Assembly (NCBI RefSeq): GCF_030816855.1
Contig: NZ_JAUSYK010000001.1
Coordinates: 682,001-746,000 of the forward strand
DNA from: Arthrobacter sp. B3I4
GTDB taxonomy: Bacteria > Actinomycetota > Actinomycetes > Actinomycetales > Micrococcaceae
Length of the DNA: 64,000 nucleotides
Reading direction: 5' to 3'
The notes under the pieces are model-generated. The model was not told the origin of the DNA and made no database searches. It saw only the letters and a list, made by a program, of their open reading frames with translations. Shown in pieces: positions 44,279-55,849 of the stretch (position 1 is the stretch's first letter; each line of letters begins with the position of its first letter). The position numbers and the translations under genes are program-made.

Positions 44279-44977
44279 ATGCCGGCAGCCACAAGCGCCT
44301 CCACGGAGCCGCACCGCCCCGAAGCCAAGCCGCGCCGCCGGGTGGGCCGGCCAGCCTCGGCCATCCTTGACCAGGACGGCATCACCGCCGCTGCCCTGCG
44401 GCTGGTCCGCAAAAGCGGCTATGACGGTTTCACCATGGCCGCCTTGGCGCGCACGCTGAACGTGGCGCCGTCGGCTCTCTACAACCACGTGTCATCAAAG
44501 CGGGACGTCCTCGTCCTCGTCCAGGACCACCTGACCTCGTTCGTCGACGTATCGGCCTTTGAATCTCAGCCATGGGAGCAAGCGGTTCGGGACTGGGCTT
44601 GGAGCTACCGTGACGTGTTTTCCCGGCACACCCCGCTGATCCCGGTTATCGCTGTGCTGCCGGTGGCCGACGCCCCTAAGACCCTTGCCATGTACGAGGC
44701 GGTCAGCGCGGGGTTCCACCGGGCCGGGTTCCCGCAGGAGCGGATCGTCTCCGCGATCGTGGCGCTGGAATCCTTCATCTTCGGCTCCGCCTACGACGTG
44801 AGCGCACCGGCAGACATCTTCGATTCCGGCGGCCTTGCGGCTTCGACGCCGAACTTTTCCGCCGCCGTCGCCAGCCTCGGCGCCCAGGGATATGCGAACC
44901 AGGCGGACGCGGCCTTCAGTCTGGGGCTTGAGGCGCTTATCGCGGGGTTTGGGGCCCTGCGCGCTCCGCAGCCGTAG
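44279..44977 (+). CDS. TetR/AcrR-family transcriptional regulator
   Basis: The N-terminal DNA-binding domain is clear (DGITAAALRLVRKSGYDGFTMAALARTLNVAPSALYNHVSSKRDVLVLVQ, about residues 33-82). A basic, Pro/Arg-rich leader precedes it. The C-terminal ligand domain resembles TetR_C-type sequences (LESFIFGSAYDVSAPADIFD). It is divergent from the amine oxidase gene and most likely represses the oxidase/Usp/permease operon until an amine or its product is present (inference). AAAGG-type site at about 44270 precedes the ATG. Confidence 0.9.
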   Translation: MPAATSASTEPHRPEAKPRRRVGRPASAILDQDGITAAALRLVRKSGYDGFTMAALARTLNVAPSALYNHVSSKRDVLVLVQDHLTSFVDVSAFESQPWEQAVRDWAWSYRDVFSRHTPLIPVIAVLPVADAPKTLAMYEAVSAGFHRAGFPQERIVSAIVALESFIFGSAYDVSAPADIFDSGGLAASTPNFSAAVASLGAQGYANQADAAFSLGLEALIAGFGALRAPQP

Positions 44978-44986
44978 ACTCAGCCC

Positions 44987-45535
44987 ATGCCGGGTCGTGG
45001 GGGAACGAAAATCAGCCGCTGGGCGGCCGCACTCTTAATTGGCGGGATCGCGGCTGCAGCGGTCCCGGCGTGCAGCTACGAGGACGACGTTGATGCGGAG
45101 CCGACGGCGGCGGCGCCTAGTTACCGGCCCGCGCACACCATCGCCGCCGGGGACCCGGACGTCCTGGCTGCCATCGCACGCAACTACGTTGAGCTTGAGC
45201 GGCGATTGGGAACGGTTCCGGGATCGGTGCTGCTTGCTGATTCCGGCCCGGCCGACGGGCCCGGCGTGGGCTTCCAAAAAGTCGCGACACTGCCGAACGC
45301 CGGTGAGTACACGGTCGTCGCGGCCTGCGTCGGTCTTCCCGGGGTGCAGTTCGCCCTCTCCCAGAACATGCCGGGCAGCACCCAACACACCGTGCTCGAG
45401 GTTGATTGCTCCGGAGCCCAGACCCAGGTTGTCGAACTGCACGAGGGGCATCTCAACGCCCAGCTGGTCGCCCGCCGCGACCCGGCGGGCGCCGCGACCG
45501 GCGCCGTCGCCGGCATCAGGATCACGGCGCCATGA
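44987..45535 (+). CDS. Secreted lipoprotein of unknown function
   Basis: The N-terminus has a twin-basic-like start (KISRWAAALLIGGIAAAAVPAC) with lipobox VPAC, so the mature protein of about 154 residues is anchored outside. Its remaining sequence (LAAIARNYVELERRLGTVPGSVLLADSG..., CVGLPGVQFALSQN, HTVLEVDCSG) shows two Cys residues that may pair and a mixed alpha/beta composition. No family is recognised. A strong terminator follows at 45568-45599. Confidence 0.7.
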   Translation: MPGRGGTKISRWAAALLIGGIAAAAVPACSYEDDVDAEPTAAAPSYRPAHTIAAGDPDVLAAIARNYVELERRLGTVPGSVLLADSGPADGPGVGFQKVATLPNAGEYTVVAACVGLPGVQFALSQNMPGSTQHTVLEVDCSGAQTQVVELHEGHLNAQLVARRDPAGAATGAVAGIRITAP

Positions 45536-45567
45536 GCACGGCCAGTAAGCCGATCCCGGGAAATGCA

Positions 45568-45599
45568 AAAGAGCTCCGGTCCTAAGACCGGAGCTCTTT
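45568..45599. terminator. Strong bidirectional Rho-independent terminator
   Basis: AAAGAGCTCCGGTC at 45568-45581 and GACCGGAGCTCTTT at 45586-45599 form a perfect 14-bp stem around a CTAA loop, with A-rich and T-rich ends. It serves the lipoprotein gene from the left and the leftward tRNA-Leu from the right. Confidence 0.9.
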
Positions 45600-45607
45600 C
45601 ATTTGCG

Positions 45608-45690
45608 TGCGCGAGGGGGGATTTGAACCCCCACGCCCTTTCGGACACTGGCACCTGAAGCCAGCGCGTCTGCCGTTCCGCCACTCGCGC
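45608..45690 (-). tRNA. tRNA-Leu (CAG anticodon)
   Basis: Read on the minus strand, 5' GCGCGAG pairs with CTCGCGC plus discriminator A. The anticodon arm GCTGGCTTCAGGTGCCAGT gives anticodon CAG (codon CTG). A long variable arm (GTCCGAAAGGGCGT) and T loop GTTCAAATC follow. The length is 83 nt and CCA is not encoded. In other actinobacteria tRNA-Leu sits at this position beside fhaA. Confidence 0.95.
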
Positions 45691-46163
45691 GCAACTTCTT
45701 CCACTCGGTTGGGTTCCGGAATCCGGACCGTCAACCTCGTAAAAGCAGCGAGATCAAGCATAACGGACACTGACGGGAAAACACCAATCGGCATTTTGGC
45801 AGGCCTCCGCGGCCCGCATCCGCGCCAGTTGCGTTGAACGGTCAAGCTCCGACCGGCAGTCCTAAAACCTATCCGGCGTGGTGCTCGGGCCGGACGGGCG
45901 ACCGGCAGGGACTGCGTACCGTCAACTTTCCCCGCGACTGCCAGCTCTCACGGCCGCGGTCTCGGCCTGGGGACATCGGCCCACGTCAGGGCGGGGCTGA
46001 GACCAAGCTTGTCGGGCCCGGCGGCGGGCCGCATTAAGGCCATTCCCAGTCATGCCCAGTAGTATCGGTACAGGAGTGCCCGATCCGGGCGGGCTCCCGC
46101 GAATGTTGGAAACCGAGTTCCGGAACAAGCGCTGCCCTGCAGCTGTAAGGAAGGAGAAGGACC
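45691..46163. other. 473-bp spacer between tRNA-Leu and fhaA with no gene
   Basis: Open frames here are short and lack domain features or ribosome sites. It should hold the promoters for the leftward tRNA-Leu and for the rightward wall-growth operon, but I see no unmistakable -35/-10 pair. Confidence 0.5.
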
Positions 46164-46907
46164 ATGGGCTTGCTGGACAAAGTCGAGCGCGGCATCGAAA
46201 AGGCCGTCCGTGGAGTCTTCTCCACCGGTTCCCGAGCGCAGGTTGAGCCGGTCGAAATCGCCAGCCACCTCCGCCGCGAAGTCGACAACAAGGCCCTCAC
46301 CATCGCCGCGGGACGCACCCTTGCGCCGAACGTGTTCGATGTCCTCCTCAGCGACGACGATTTCCAGCGTGCCCAGGAATGGGGCACGCCCCTCGCGGAA
46401 GAGCTGTGCGACGTCGTGATCAACCACGTCCGCAGCCAGGGGTACACCCTGCAGGGTCCGGTACGGATCAGTTTCCGCCGCGACGAGGACCACCGGGCCG
46501 GCGACTTCGAGATCAAGTCCCGCACCGAAAAGGCCGGCGGTTCCCCCTCGCAGCCGGGGACCCAGGGCACGACGCCGGCCCCGCCCGCCCGGCAGCCCGC
46601 GCGGCTTCAGCCCGTGCTGGACATCGACGGTCAGCGCTACTCGTTGAATGCTTCCTCGGTGGTTCTGGGCCGCTCCTCCGAAGCGGACATTCTGATCGAC
46701 GACACCGGGGTTTCACGCCGGCACCTTGAAATCCGGTCCGGCCAGGGCACCGCGCAGGCAATTGACCTCGGTTCGACGAACGGCAGCTACGTGAATGGTC
46801 ACAAAGTAGTGGGCACGTCGGAACTCACCGACGGCGCCACGATCACGATGGGACGGACCAAAATTATCTTCCGCCTTCTGCCCGCCAACCCCGGCGGCCG
46901 CCCGTGA
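46164..46907 (+). CDS. fhaA: FhaA-type protein: DUF3662 plus C-terminal FHA domain
   Basis: Residues 1-120 form the DUF3662 region (GLLDKVERGIEKAVRGVFSTGSRAQVEPVEIASHLRREVDNKALT). A Pro/Gln-rich linker follows. The FHA domain spans about 160-245 (VVLGRSSEADILIDDTGVSRRHLEIR, DLGSTNGSYVNGHKV) and binds phosphothreonine. In mycobacteria FhaA binds phosphorylated MviN/MurJ or its activators and links PknB to cell-wall export. GGAGAAGG precedes the ATG. First gene of the operon; its stop overlaps the next start by 4 bases. Confidence 0.95.
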   Translation: MGLLDKVERGIEKAVRGVFSTGSRAQVEPVEIASHLRREVDNKALTIAAGRTLAPNVFDVLLSDDDFQRAQEWGTPLAEELCDVVINHVRSQGYTLQGPVRISFRRDEDHRAGDFEIKSRTEKAGGSPSQPGTQGTTPAPPARQPARLQPVLDIDGQRYSLNASSVVLGRSSEADILIDDTGVSRRHLEIRSGQGTAQAIDLGSTNGSYVNGHKVVGTSELTDGATITMGRTKIIFRLLPANPGGRP

Positions 46908-47386
46908 GTGAACTGACGATCACCGCCCTGCGATTTGGCTTTCTGATTCTCCTTTGGGTTCTCATCTTCAGCATCGTCTCGGCCATGCGCCGTGACCTCA
47001 TGATCGGCCGCAAGGCCGCTGCGGGAGCGCCCACCGCTCGCCAGGTGCGCCGCAACCCCGCGCTGGCAGAACCTGCTCCGGCCCCCGCGAAGCAACATGC
47101 CCGTGAACTCGTCGTCACCGAAGGACCGCTGAAGGGGACGACACTACCGCTGGCCGCCAGCCCTATCCTGTTGGGCCGGGCGCAAGAGGCCACGCTGGTC
47201 CTCGAGGACGACTATGCCTCCGGCCGCCACGCCCGCCTCTTCCCGCAGGGCAGCCGCTGGTTCATTGAGGACCTTGGTTCCACCAATGGCACCTATCTGG
47301 CAGATCAGCAGCTGACCCGGGCGCTTCCGGTGGAGCTGGGTGTCCCCGTGAGAATCGGCAAGACGGTCATTGAATTGAGGCCGTAG
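46904..47386 (+). CDS. fhaB: FhaB-type FHA-domain membrane protein (FipA partner)
   Basis: The N-terminal hydrophobic helix (LRFGFLILLWVLIFSIVSAMRRDL) anchors the protein. A Pro/Ala linker leads to the FHA domain (SPILLGRAQEATLVLEDDYASGRHARLF, DLGSTNGTYLADQQL). It recognises phosphothreonine and in mycobacteria acts in division and growth regulation. GTG 46904 overlaps the fhaA stop (GTGA), so the two are coupled. The phosphatase gene starts 2 bases after its stop. Confidence 0.94.
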   Translation: MSELTITALRFGFLILLWVLIFSIVSAMRRDLMIGRKAAAGAPTARQVRRNPALAEPAPAPAKQHARELVVTEGPLKGTTLPLAASPILLGRAQEATLVLEDDYASGRHARLFPQGSRWFIEDLGSTNGTYLADQQLTRALPVELGVPVRIGKTVIELRP

Positions 47387-47388
47387 CC

Positions 47389-49094
<1,706 letters not shown>

Positions 49095-49098
<4 letters not shown>

Positions 49099-50552
49099 CT
49101 TCCATTGACCCCACTCCGAAACCCCGCCGCAACGCAGAACTCGTGCTGTTGGTCCTGGCCCTTATTGTGGGCATCGGCGCCAACGCCCTCGTGGGCGTCG
49201 ACCGGCAAAAGGCCTTCGACACCGACTTCTGGTTCCAGTCCGGGCTGTTTACCGCGGCGGCGCTGGCCTTCCACGTGGTGCTCCGCATCCGTGCGAAATA
49301 TGCTGACCCGGTAATACTTCCGCTGGTGGTTGCCCTTAACGGCCTTGGCCTGGCCATGATCCACCGTTTGGACAGAGTGGGCGAAGACACCGGAAACAAC
49401 CAGCTGCGCTGGACCCTCGTGGCGATGGCCGTAGCGATCGCTGTCATTTTTTTTCTCAAAGACCACCGGATTCTGCGCCGGTTTACTTATATTTCCCTAG
49501 CTGCCAGTGCCGTGCTGCTGATCCTGCCGCTGATCCCCGGCATCTCCGCCGGAGAGGTGCTCGGGGCCAGTGTCTGGATCAAGCTGGGGTCCATGACCTT
49601 CCAGCCCGGTGAAATCGCGAAGATAACCCTCGCCATATTCTTTGCCGGGTATCTTTCGTCCAACCGCGATCTCATCCTCCTCGCCGGCCGCAAAATCGGC
49701 CCTGTGCAGTTCCCCCGGTTCAAGGACCTCGGCCCAATGATTACCGCCTGGCTGGTCAGCATCGGTGTGCTGATCTTCCAGCGCGACCTTGGTACTTCGA
49801 TCTTGTTCTTTGGCTTGTTCCTGGTCATGATCTACGTCGCGACCAGCCGGATCAGCTGGGTCATTATCGGCGTGGTCCTTATGGTGGTAGGCGGATTTGC
49901 GGCGTCGAAGGTTTTCGCGCACGTTGCGCTCCGCATCGACGGCTGGATCAATGCCTTCACCGAGGAGGTCTACGGGCGCGAATTCGGCGGCAGCCGCCAA
50001 ATCGTCGAGGGGCTCTTCGGGATGGCCAATGGCGGCCTGGTCGGCACCGGTCTGGGCCAGGGCCGTCCTAATCTTGTTCCGTTTGCCAACAGCGACATGA
50101 TTGTCGCGTCCTTCGGCGAAGAACTGGGGCTGATCGGCGTTTTTGCCATCGTCCTGATGTATCTGCTGCTGTTCACCCGAGGGTTCCGTGCTGCTCTGGG
50201 CACCCGCGACGCGTTCGGCAAACTGCTAGCCACCGGGCTGTCCTTTGCCGTGGCGCTGCAGTGCTTCGTGGTGATCGGCGGTGTCACTCGGTTGATCCCA
50301 CTCACCGGCCTGACCACGCCGTTCCTGGCCGCCGGTGGGTCCTCGCTGCTGGCGAACTGGATCATTGTCGGGCTGTTGCTGATGATCTCCCACACAGCCC
50401 GCGGACCTGTCCATACCACCCCGCTGCCCCCGGGGCAGGAACCTGACACGACGAAGGACGCTTCCCCCATGCCGGCCCAGCCCGCGGCGGCTCCGGTCGG
50501 CCGCACCAGCCCCAGCTCCGAAGCCCCGACCGAGGCGGTGAAACACCTGTGA
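49095..50552 (+). CDS. rodA: FtsW/RodA/SpoVE family (RodA-type) peptidoglycan polymerase
   Basis: The 485-residue protein is polytopic, with 10-12 hydrophobic segments. It has the SEDS-family region around LFGMANGGLVGTGLGQGRPNLVPFANSDMIVASFGEELGLIGVFAIVL and PLTGLTTPFLAAGGSSLLANWIIVGLLL. It is a glycosyltransferase partner of the adjacent class B penicillin-binding protein in peptidoglycan elongation. The C-terminal tail is Pro/Ala-rich. ATG 49095 overlaps the phosphatase stop; pbpA GTG overlaps its own stop by 4 bases. Confidence 0.94.
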
Positions 50553-52006
50553 ACCAGGCAATCCGCAATTCCTGGATCGCCGCGATCGCGATGTTCGCGC
50601 TGATCTTCGGCGCGCTCAGCTACGTGCAGGTGGTAGGCGCGGACGAGCTTAAAGCCAACGCGTGGAACAAACGCACCCTGCTGCAGAACTACTGCAACGA
50701 CCGGGGCGCCATCATCGTCGGCGGAACCGCCGTCGCGCAGTCCGTTCCGGGCAGCGAAAGCTGCCAGTTCCAGCGCAGCTACACCCAGCCGGAGCTGTAT
50801 GCCGGCATCACCGGCTACTTCTCGAAGAACTACGGCCTGACCGGCATGGAACTGGCGATGAACGAACAGCTCGCGGGCAGCTCGGACCAGCTGTTCCTGG
50901 ACCGCGTCGGCCAGTTGTTCCTCGGCAACCAGCCCAAGGGTGCCTCGGTAGAACTGACGCTGGACCCGAAACTCCAGAAACTGGCGTTCGACCTGATTCC
51001 GGAGGGCCAGCGCGGCTCGATTGTGGTCACTAACCCCAAGACCGGCGCGATCCTGGCGATGGTCTCCAAGCCCTCGTACGACCCCAACTTGGTCGCTACC
51101 CAGGACGCGGAGGCCGAGGCGGCCAACATCACAGCCTTGAATAAGATTCCCGGCATCAACCTGAACCAGTCCGTCAGCGGACCCACCGGGGCGCTGCTGG
51201 CGCCCGGATCCGTCTTCAAAATCATCGACACGGCGGCAGCCCTCAGCTCGGGCAAATACAACAAGGACAGTGTGCTGCCGAACCCCGCCGAGCTGTCTTT
51301 CCCGGGGATCCAGTACACGCTGCCCAACTACGCCGGAGGCAACTGCTACACCCGGGACACCGCCTCGTTCGCCTTCGCCCTGCAGCAGTCCTGCAACACC
51401 CCGTTTGCCAAGATCGCCCTCGACCTGGGGCAGAAAGCGATCGAGGACCAGGCATCGAAGTTCGGCTTCGGCCAGGGCTTTGGCGACCAGCTGAAGCTGG
51501 ACTTCGCCAAGAGCACGTTCCCCAGCGAACCGCTGGACCCCTCCGGTCTGGCGCAGTCTGCCATCGGCCAGCGCGACGTCAAGGCGACTCCGCTGCAGAT
51601 CAACCTGATGACCGCCGCCATTGCCAACGGTGGCGTCGAAATGAAACCCAGCCTGGTCAAGGCGGTCCGGTCCCCGGATCTGCGGGTCATCAGCGAGCCA
51701 AAGCCGGAGAAGTTGCGGACCTCCACCACCCCGGAGATTTCGCGCCAGATCACCGAGTGGATGACGAGCGTGGTGAGCGAAGGCATCGGCCGGGGAGCCG
51801 CGGTGCCCGGCGTCGAGGTGGCTGGCAAGACCGGCACGGCCGAGCTCGGGAACGGCCTGAACAATTCTTGGTTTACCGGGTTCGCTCCGGCAAATGACCC
51901 GCAAGTGGCTGTCACTATCGTCATGCAGGGCGTAGACATCACCACCGGCGCACAGCTAACCAGTCCGAATGCGAAGAAGATTTTTGAGGCGGTGTTGAAT
52001 AAGTGA
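50549..52006 (+). CDS. pbpA: Class B penicillin-binding protein, transpeptidase (PbpA)
   Basis: The N-terminal anchor is [20 protein letters not shown] dimerisation-like region precedes the transpeptidase domain, which has the active-site S221xxK224 ([10 protein letters not shown]), the SCN triad (QQSCNTP, about 281-283), and KTGTAE near residue 430. It crosslinks peptidoglycan with RodA. GTG 50549 overlaps rodA and its stop overlaps the kinase gene start, so all three are coupled. Length, 485 residues, matches actinobacterial PbpA. Confidence 0.94.
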   Translation: MNQAIRNSWIAAIAMFALIFGALSYVQVVGADELKANAWNKRTLLQNYCNDRGAIIVGGTAVAQSVPGSESCQFQRSYTQPELYAGITGYFSKNYGLTGMELAMNEQLAGSSDQLFLDRVGQLFLGNQPKGASVELTLDPKLQKLAFDLIPEGQRGSIVVTNPKTGAILAMVSKPSYDPNLVATQDAEAEAANITALNKIPGINLNQSVSGPTGALLAPGSVFKIIDTAAALSSGKYNKDSVLPNPAELSFPGIQYTLPNYAGGNCYTRDTASFAFALQQSCNTPFAKIALDLGQKAIEDQASKFGFGQGFGDQLKLDFAKSTFPSEPLDPSGLAQSAIGQRDVKATPLQINLMTAAIANGGVEMKPSLVKAVRSPDLRVISEPKPEKLRTSTTPEISRQITEWMTSVVSEGIGRGAAVPGVEVAGKTGTAELGNGLNNSWFTGFAPANDPQVAVTIVMQGVDITTGAQLTSPNAKKIFEAVLNK

Positions 52007-53829
52007 GGCCTACATCGGGAATCACCCTCGGCGGCAGATTCCAGCTGACCACACGCATTGCGATCGGCGGCATGGGGGAAGTCTGGAAGGCCAAGGACCT
52101 CATTCTTGGCCGGATCGTCGCCATCAAGGTCCTCAAAGAGGAATACACCGGCGACCCCGGATTCCTGCAGCGCTTCCGGGCCGAAGCGCGGCACACCGCC
52201 TTGCTCAACCACGTCGGCATTGCCAACGTGTTTGACTACGGCGAGGAGGAGGGCTCCGCCTATCTGGTCATGGAACTCGTTCCCGGCCAGCCGCTGAGCA
52301 GCATTATCGAACGTGAGCAGGTGCTCTCCCCGGACCGAACCCTGTCAATGATCTCGCAGACGGCGCGGGCCCTCTCCGTGGCACACGCCCAGGGTCTGGT
52401 GCACCGCGACGTCAAGCCCGGCAACCTGCTCATCACCCCGGAGGGGCGGGTCAAGGTCACGGACTTCGGCATCGCGCGGCTGGCGGACCAGGTTCCGCTG
52501 ACGCAGACGGGCCAGGTAATGGGCACGGCACAGTACCTCGCCCCCGAGCAGGCGACCGGGCAGACGGCGACCGGAGCCTCGGACATCTACTCGCTGGGCG
52601 TCATTGGGTACGAATGCCTTACCGGGCACCGCCCGTTCTCCGGAGAATCGCAGATCGCGATTGCCTTGGCCCAGGTTAACGACGCGCCGCCGCCGCTGCC
52701 GGAGTCCCTGCCGCGACCGGTGCGTGCCCTGCTGATGTCGATGCTTGCCAAGGACCCCAAAAACCGTCCGGCCGACGCGATCAAACTGGCCGAAGCGGCG
52801 GAGGCGATCCGCAACGGTGACATTGCAGCGGCCCACGCTGCTGTGCCCGGCATGCTGCTGTTCGACGCGCCCGCCACCGGCCCCATCACGGCACCCGTTG
52901 ACGTCCCTACGGCTGCCACCGGCGTCATCGGCACCTCAGAGGACAAGTCAACGTCGGCTCTCCCGGTCGTCGGCGCAGCCGGAGCCGGTGCCGCCGCGGG
53001 GCTGGCCGCGGGAGCCGCCGCTGCCAGCGGCTATGGTGCCCGGAACGCGCTGTCCCGCGCCAACGCGCTGGGCGCCGAGCGCACCTGGGTCCAGGAGGAA
53101 GAGGACTACGACGGGTACGAGCCCGAGGAGGAACCACAGCGGCGGGGGCGCAGTCCGTGGACCTGGCCGTTGATCGCCCTGATCCTGCTGGTGCTCTTTG
53201 CTTTGGTGGGTTTCGTCCTTTCACAGGCCGGCATGCTGTTCCCCTCACCGTCGGCCACCAGTTCAAGCGCCAAGGCCAGCACGTCGAGCGCGGCCCCGAC
53301 CTCCAAGAGCCCGAGTCCCACCCCGAGCCCGTCGAGCAGCTCGGCTACGCCGACCCAGACGACGCCGCCGGCGATCAACCTCGTTCCTGAAGAGTATCTG
53401 GGCAAGCCTTACCAGGAGGTCCGGAGCAAACTGATAGGCCTCGGACTGGGCGTCACAGGTGAAGAGGTGTTCAACGATTCCGCTCCGGGAACAGTTACAG
53501 AGATCAACCCCGCCGGGTCGGTCCCACCTGGCACAACTATCACAGTGAGCTATTCGAAGGGCCCGAGACCAGTCGCCGTTCCCCGGCTGGATCCCGGTGC
53601 CTCCGAGACTGCCGTCCAACAGGCGATCGAAGCCGCCGGTCTGCGCTGGCAGAAGGGCGACCCGGTTGACGGCAAGAAAAACCAGCAGCCGGGCACGTTC
53701 GTAAGTTCCGAGCCCGCCTCCGGTTCACAGGTACCGGCCGGTTCCGTGGTCACCTACCATCTCGCCGCCGCCCCGGCACCGGCGTCGCCGTCGCCGTCGC
53801 CCACCCCGAGCGTCAGCTCCACCAAGTAG
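52003..53829 (+). CDS. pknA: PASTA-domain serine/threonine protein kinase, PknA position
   Basis: The kinase domain (residues about 1-265) has [10 protein letters not shown] (P-loop), AIKVL with Lys42, [10 protein letters not shown] with Asp136, and DFGIARL with Asp154. An acidic/Pro-rich linker and one membrane helix ([20 protein letters not shown]) follow. The extracellular part has a Ser/Pro linker and two PASTA repeats ([17 protein letters not shown]..., [23 protein letters not shown]...). Mycobacterial PknA lacks PASTA domains, so this differs from that model. GTG 52003 overlaps pbpA. Confidence 0.92.
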   Translation: MRPTSGITLGGRFQLTTRIAIGGMGEVWKAKDLILGRIVAIKVLKEEYTGDPGFLQRFRAEARHTALLNHVGIANVFDYGEEEGSAYLVMELVPGQPLSSIIEREQVLSPDRTLSMISQTARALSVAHAQGLVHRDVKPGNLLITPEGRVKVTDFGIARLADQVPLTQTGQVMGTAQYLAPEQATGQTATGASDIYSLGVIGYECLTGHRPFSGESQIAIALAQVNDAPPPLPESLPRPVRALLMSMLAKDPKNRPADAIKLAEAAEAIRNGDIAAAHAAVPGMLLFDAPATGPITAPVDVPTAATGVIGTSEDKSTSALPVVGAAGAGAAAGLAAGAAAASGYGARNALSRANALGAERTWVQEEEDYDGYEPEEEPQRRGRSPWTWPLIALILLVLFALVGFVLSQAGMLFPSPSATSSSAKASTSSAAPTSKSPSPTPSPSSSSATPTQTTPPAINLVPEEYLGKPYQEVRSKLIGLGLGVTGEEVFNDSAPGTVTEINPAGSVPPGTTITVSYSKGPRPVAVPRLDPGASETAVQQAIEAAGLRWQKGDPVDGKKNQQPGTFVSSEPASGSQVPAGSVVTYHLAAAPAPASPSPSPTPSVSSTK

Positions 53830-53832
53830 GCA

Positions 53833-55836
53833 ATGATGTCCACTTCGCCACGCACTCCTTCGCACCGGGAGGACAGCAGCCCGGAAAGCGCCCAGCGCGT
53901 CCTCAGCGGACGGTATGAGCTGGGTGAGCTGATCGGCCGCGGCGGCATGGCCGATGTGTTCCGGGGAGTGGACACGCGGCTGGGTCGGACGGTGGCCATC
54001 AAGCTGCTCCGTCCCGATCTGGCGCGCGACCCGCAGTTCCAAGCAAGGTTCAAGCGGGAAGCGCAGGCTGTTGCAGCACTGAACCACCCGTCAATTGTGG
54101 CCATCTTTGATACCGGGGAACACGCGGTGCCGGGCGGCCACGACGACACCGTCCGGGTGCCCTATATCGTGATGGAATACGTCTCCGGCAAGACCATCCG
54201 GGACCTTATCCGGGCCAAAGAAGTCACTATCGACCAGGCAATAGATTTTGCACTCGGCGTACTCTCCGCCCTCGACTACAGCCACAAGGCCGGGATTGTC
54301 CACCGCGACATCAAACCGGCCAACGTAATGTTCTGCCCGGATTCCAACAGCGTGAAGGTGATGGATTTCGGCATCGCCCGGGCCATGGCCGATTCCTCGG
54401 CGACCATGACACAGACCCAGGCCGTCGTCGGAACTGCGCAATACCTGTCCCCGGAACAGGCACGCGGGGAGACCGTCGACGCGCGGAGTGACCTCTACTC
54501 GGCGGGCTGTCTGCTTTACGAGATGCTGACCGGACGGCCGCCCTTCATTGGTGACAGCCCCGTCTCGGTCGCCTACCAGCACGTTCGCGAGATTGCCGAA
54601 CCCGCCAGCAGCCTCAACCCCGAGGTTTCCGAAGCGTTGGACAGCGTCCTGACCAAGGCGTTGCAGAAAAACCGGGCCGACCGTTTCCAGGACGCCGCTG
54701 CCTTTCGGCGCGCGCTCCGGGCGGCGCGTAGCGGCGTCGCCGTCACAGCTCTGCCGGCCAGCGAAGCGCCCACTGATCCCAATAACACCGTCGCATCCCC
54801 GGAAGCGGTTCCGGCCACCGCGCTGTTCTCCTTGACGGGTGCCAAGTTCCTCGACGACGCCCCTGGCAATCGTATTCAGCCGGACCCAATCAGCGGCGAG
54901 GCGCTCACCGCGGCCTCCGACGGCCATGAGCTACCGCCGGACACGGGGGGCCTGCCCCTAAGCCTGCCCCCCGAACGCGAGCCGACCGACAAGCAGAAAT
55001 CGCGCCGCAGGACGGGGATCGCCGCGCTCGTGGTCTTCACGCTGCTGGTGCTCGCCGGCGGCGGTCTGTGGCTCTACGACATGGTGAACCAGCAGCCACC
55101 GCCGGTCGCCAAAGTGGACGTCCCCACGGTGACATCGCTGACTGAATCGGAGGCCTTACAAAGGCTCTACAACGCGGGCTTCAAGCCCCAGTTGAGCCGG
55201 ATACAGCATGAGACGATACCGAAGGGAACCGCCGTCGGCACGGTGCCGTCGGCGGGAAGTTCGCTGGAACGGAATTCGGACGTTACGCTCAACATTTCCG
55301 AAGGCCCCAGCGTCATTAAGATTCCCACAGACCTCCCGGGCCGGACCGAGGCGGACGCGAGAGACGTACTGCGGCGAACCGGTCTGACGGGAGCGCCCAA
55401 GACCACGCTCAACAACAGCCCTACCGTTCCGACCGGCATTGTGATCACCACTAATCCCGCACCCGGCCAGAGCGTGGCAGTAGGAAGCACTGTGGAGATT
55501 ATCGTGTCCACGGGCAAGGTGGCCGTCCCGCAGCTCATCGCGCTTCCGCAGGCGGAAGCGGAGGCTGCGCTGAAGAACGTCGGGCTCGTCGCAATCTTCA
55601 GGGAAGCAGAGAACACGCAGGTCGAACCCGGGAAGGTCACCGGGCAAAGTGATCCCGCCAACGCCCAGGTCGAGCAGGGCAAGACAATTACTGTCACCGT
55701 GGCAAAGGCACCCCCGCCGCCTCCGCCGCCGCCCTCGCCGACCCCCTCACCATCGCCGTCGGTGACCAAGACCAACGCCAAGGATTCGATCAAGGACAGC
55801 GCCGAGAAGCTTCTCGCCGACCTGACAGCCCCCTAG
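53833..55836 (+). CDS. pknB: PASTA-domain serine/threonine protein kinase PknB
   Basis: The kinase domain (about 28-290) has GELIGRGGMADVFRG, AIKLL with Lys57, HRDIKPANVM with Asp159, and DFGIARAM with Asp178. One membrane helix (TGIAALVVFTLLVLAGGGLWLYD) precedes three PASTA repeats (VDVPTVTSLTESEALQRLYNAG, VIKIPTDLPGRTEADARDVLRRTG, VAVPQLIALPQAEAEAALKNVG), which sense muropeptides or lipid II. A Pro/Ser tail ends it. Start ATG 53833 is 3 bases after pknA. It controls FhaA, FhaB and other wall-growth factors, with PstP as its antagonist. Confidence 0.95.
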   Translation: MMSTSPRTPSHREDSSPESAQRVLSGRYELGELIGRGGMADVFRGVDTRLGRTVAIKLLRPDLARDPQFQARFKREAQAVAALNHPSIVAIFDTGEHAVPGGHDDTVRVPYIVMEYVSGKTIRDLIRAKEVTIDQAIDFALGVLSALDYSHKAGIVHRDIKPANVMFCPDSNSVKVMDFGIARAMADSSATMTQTQAVVGTAQYLSPEQARGETVDARSDLYSAGCLLYEMLTGRPPFIGDSPVSVAYQHVREIAEPASSLNPEVSEALDSVLTKALQKNRADRFQDAAAFRRALRAARSGVAVTALPASEAPTDPNNTVASPEAVPATALFSLTGAKFLDDAPGNRIQPDPISGEALTAASDGHELPPDTGGLPLSLPPEREPTDKQKSRRRTGIAALVVFTLLVLAGGGLWLYDMVNQQPPPVAKVDVPTVTSLTESEALQRLYNAGFKPQLSRIQHETIPKGTAVGTVPSAGSSLERNSDVTLNISEGPSVIKIPTDLPGRTEADARDVLRRTGLTGAPKTTLNNSPTVPTGIVITTNPAPGQSVAVGSTVEIIVSTGKVAVPQLIALPQAEAEAALKNVGLVAIFREAENTQVEPGKVTGQSDPANAQVEQGKTITVTVAKAPPPPPPPPSPTPSPSPSVTKTNAKDSIKDSAEKLLADLTAP

Positions 55837-55849
55837 GGGCGGCTGGCCT

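Noticed and set aside
45834..46037. 67-residue frame between tRNA-Leu and fhaA
   Set aside because: No ribosome site or recognisable features; Arg/Gly/Pro-rich composition is typical of random frames here.
49970..51904. 644-residue open frame antisense to rodA and pbpA
   Set aside because: It overlaps two conserved genes completely, has no ribosome site or family features, and reflects high-GC codon bias.
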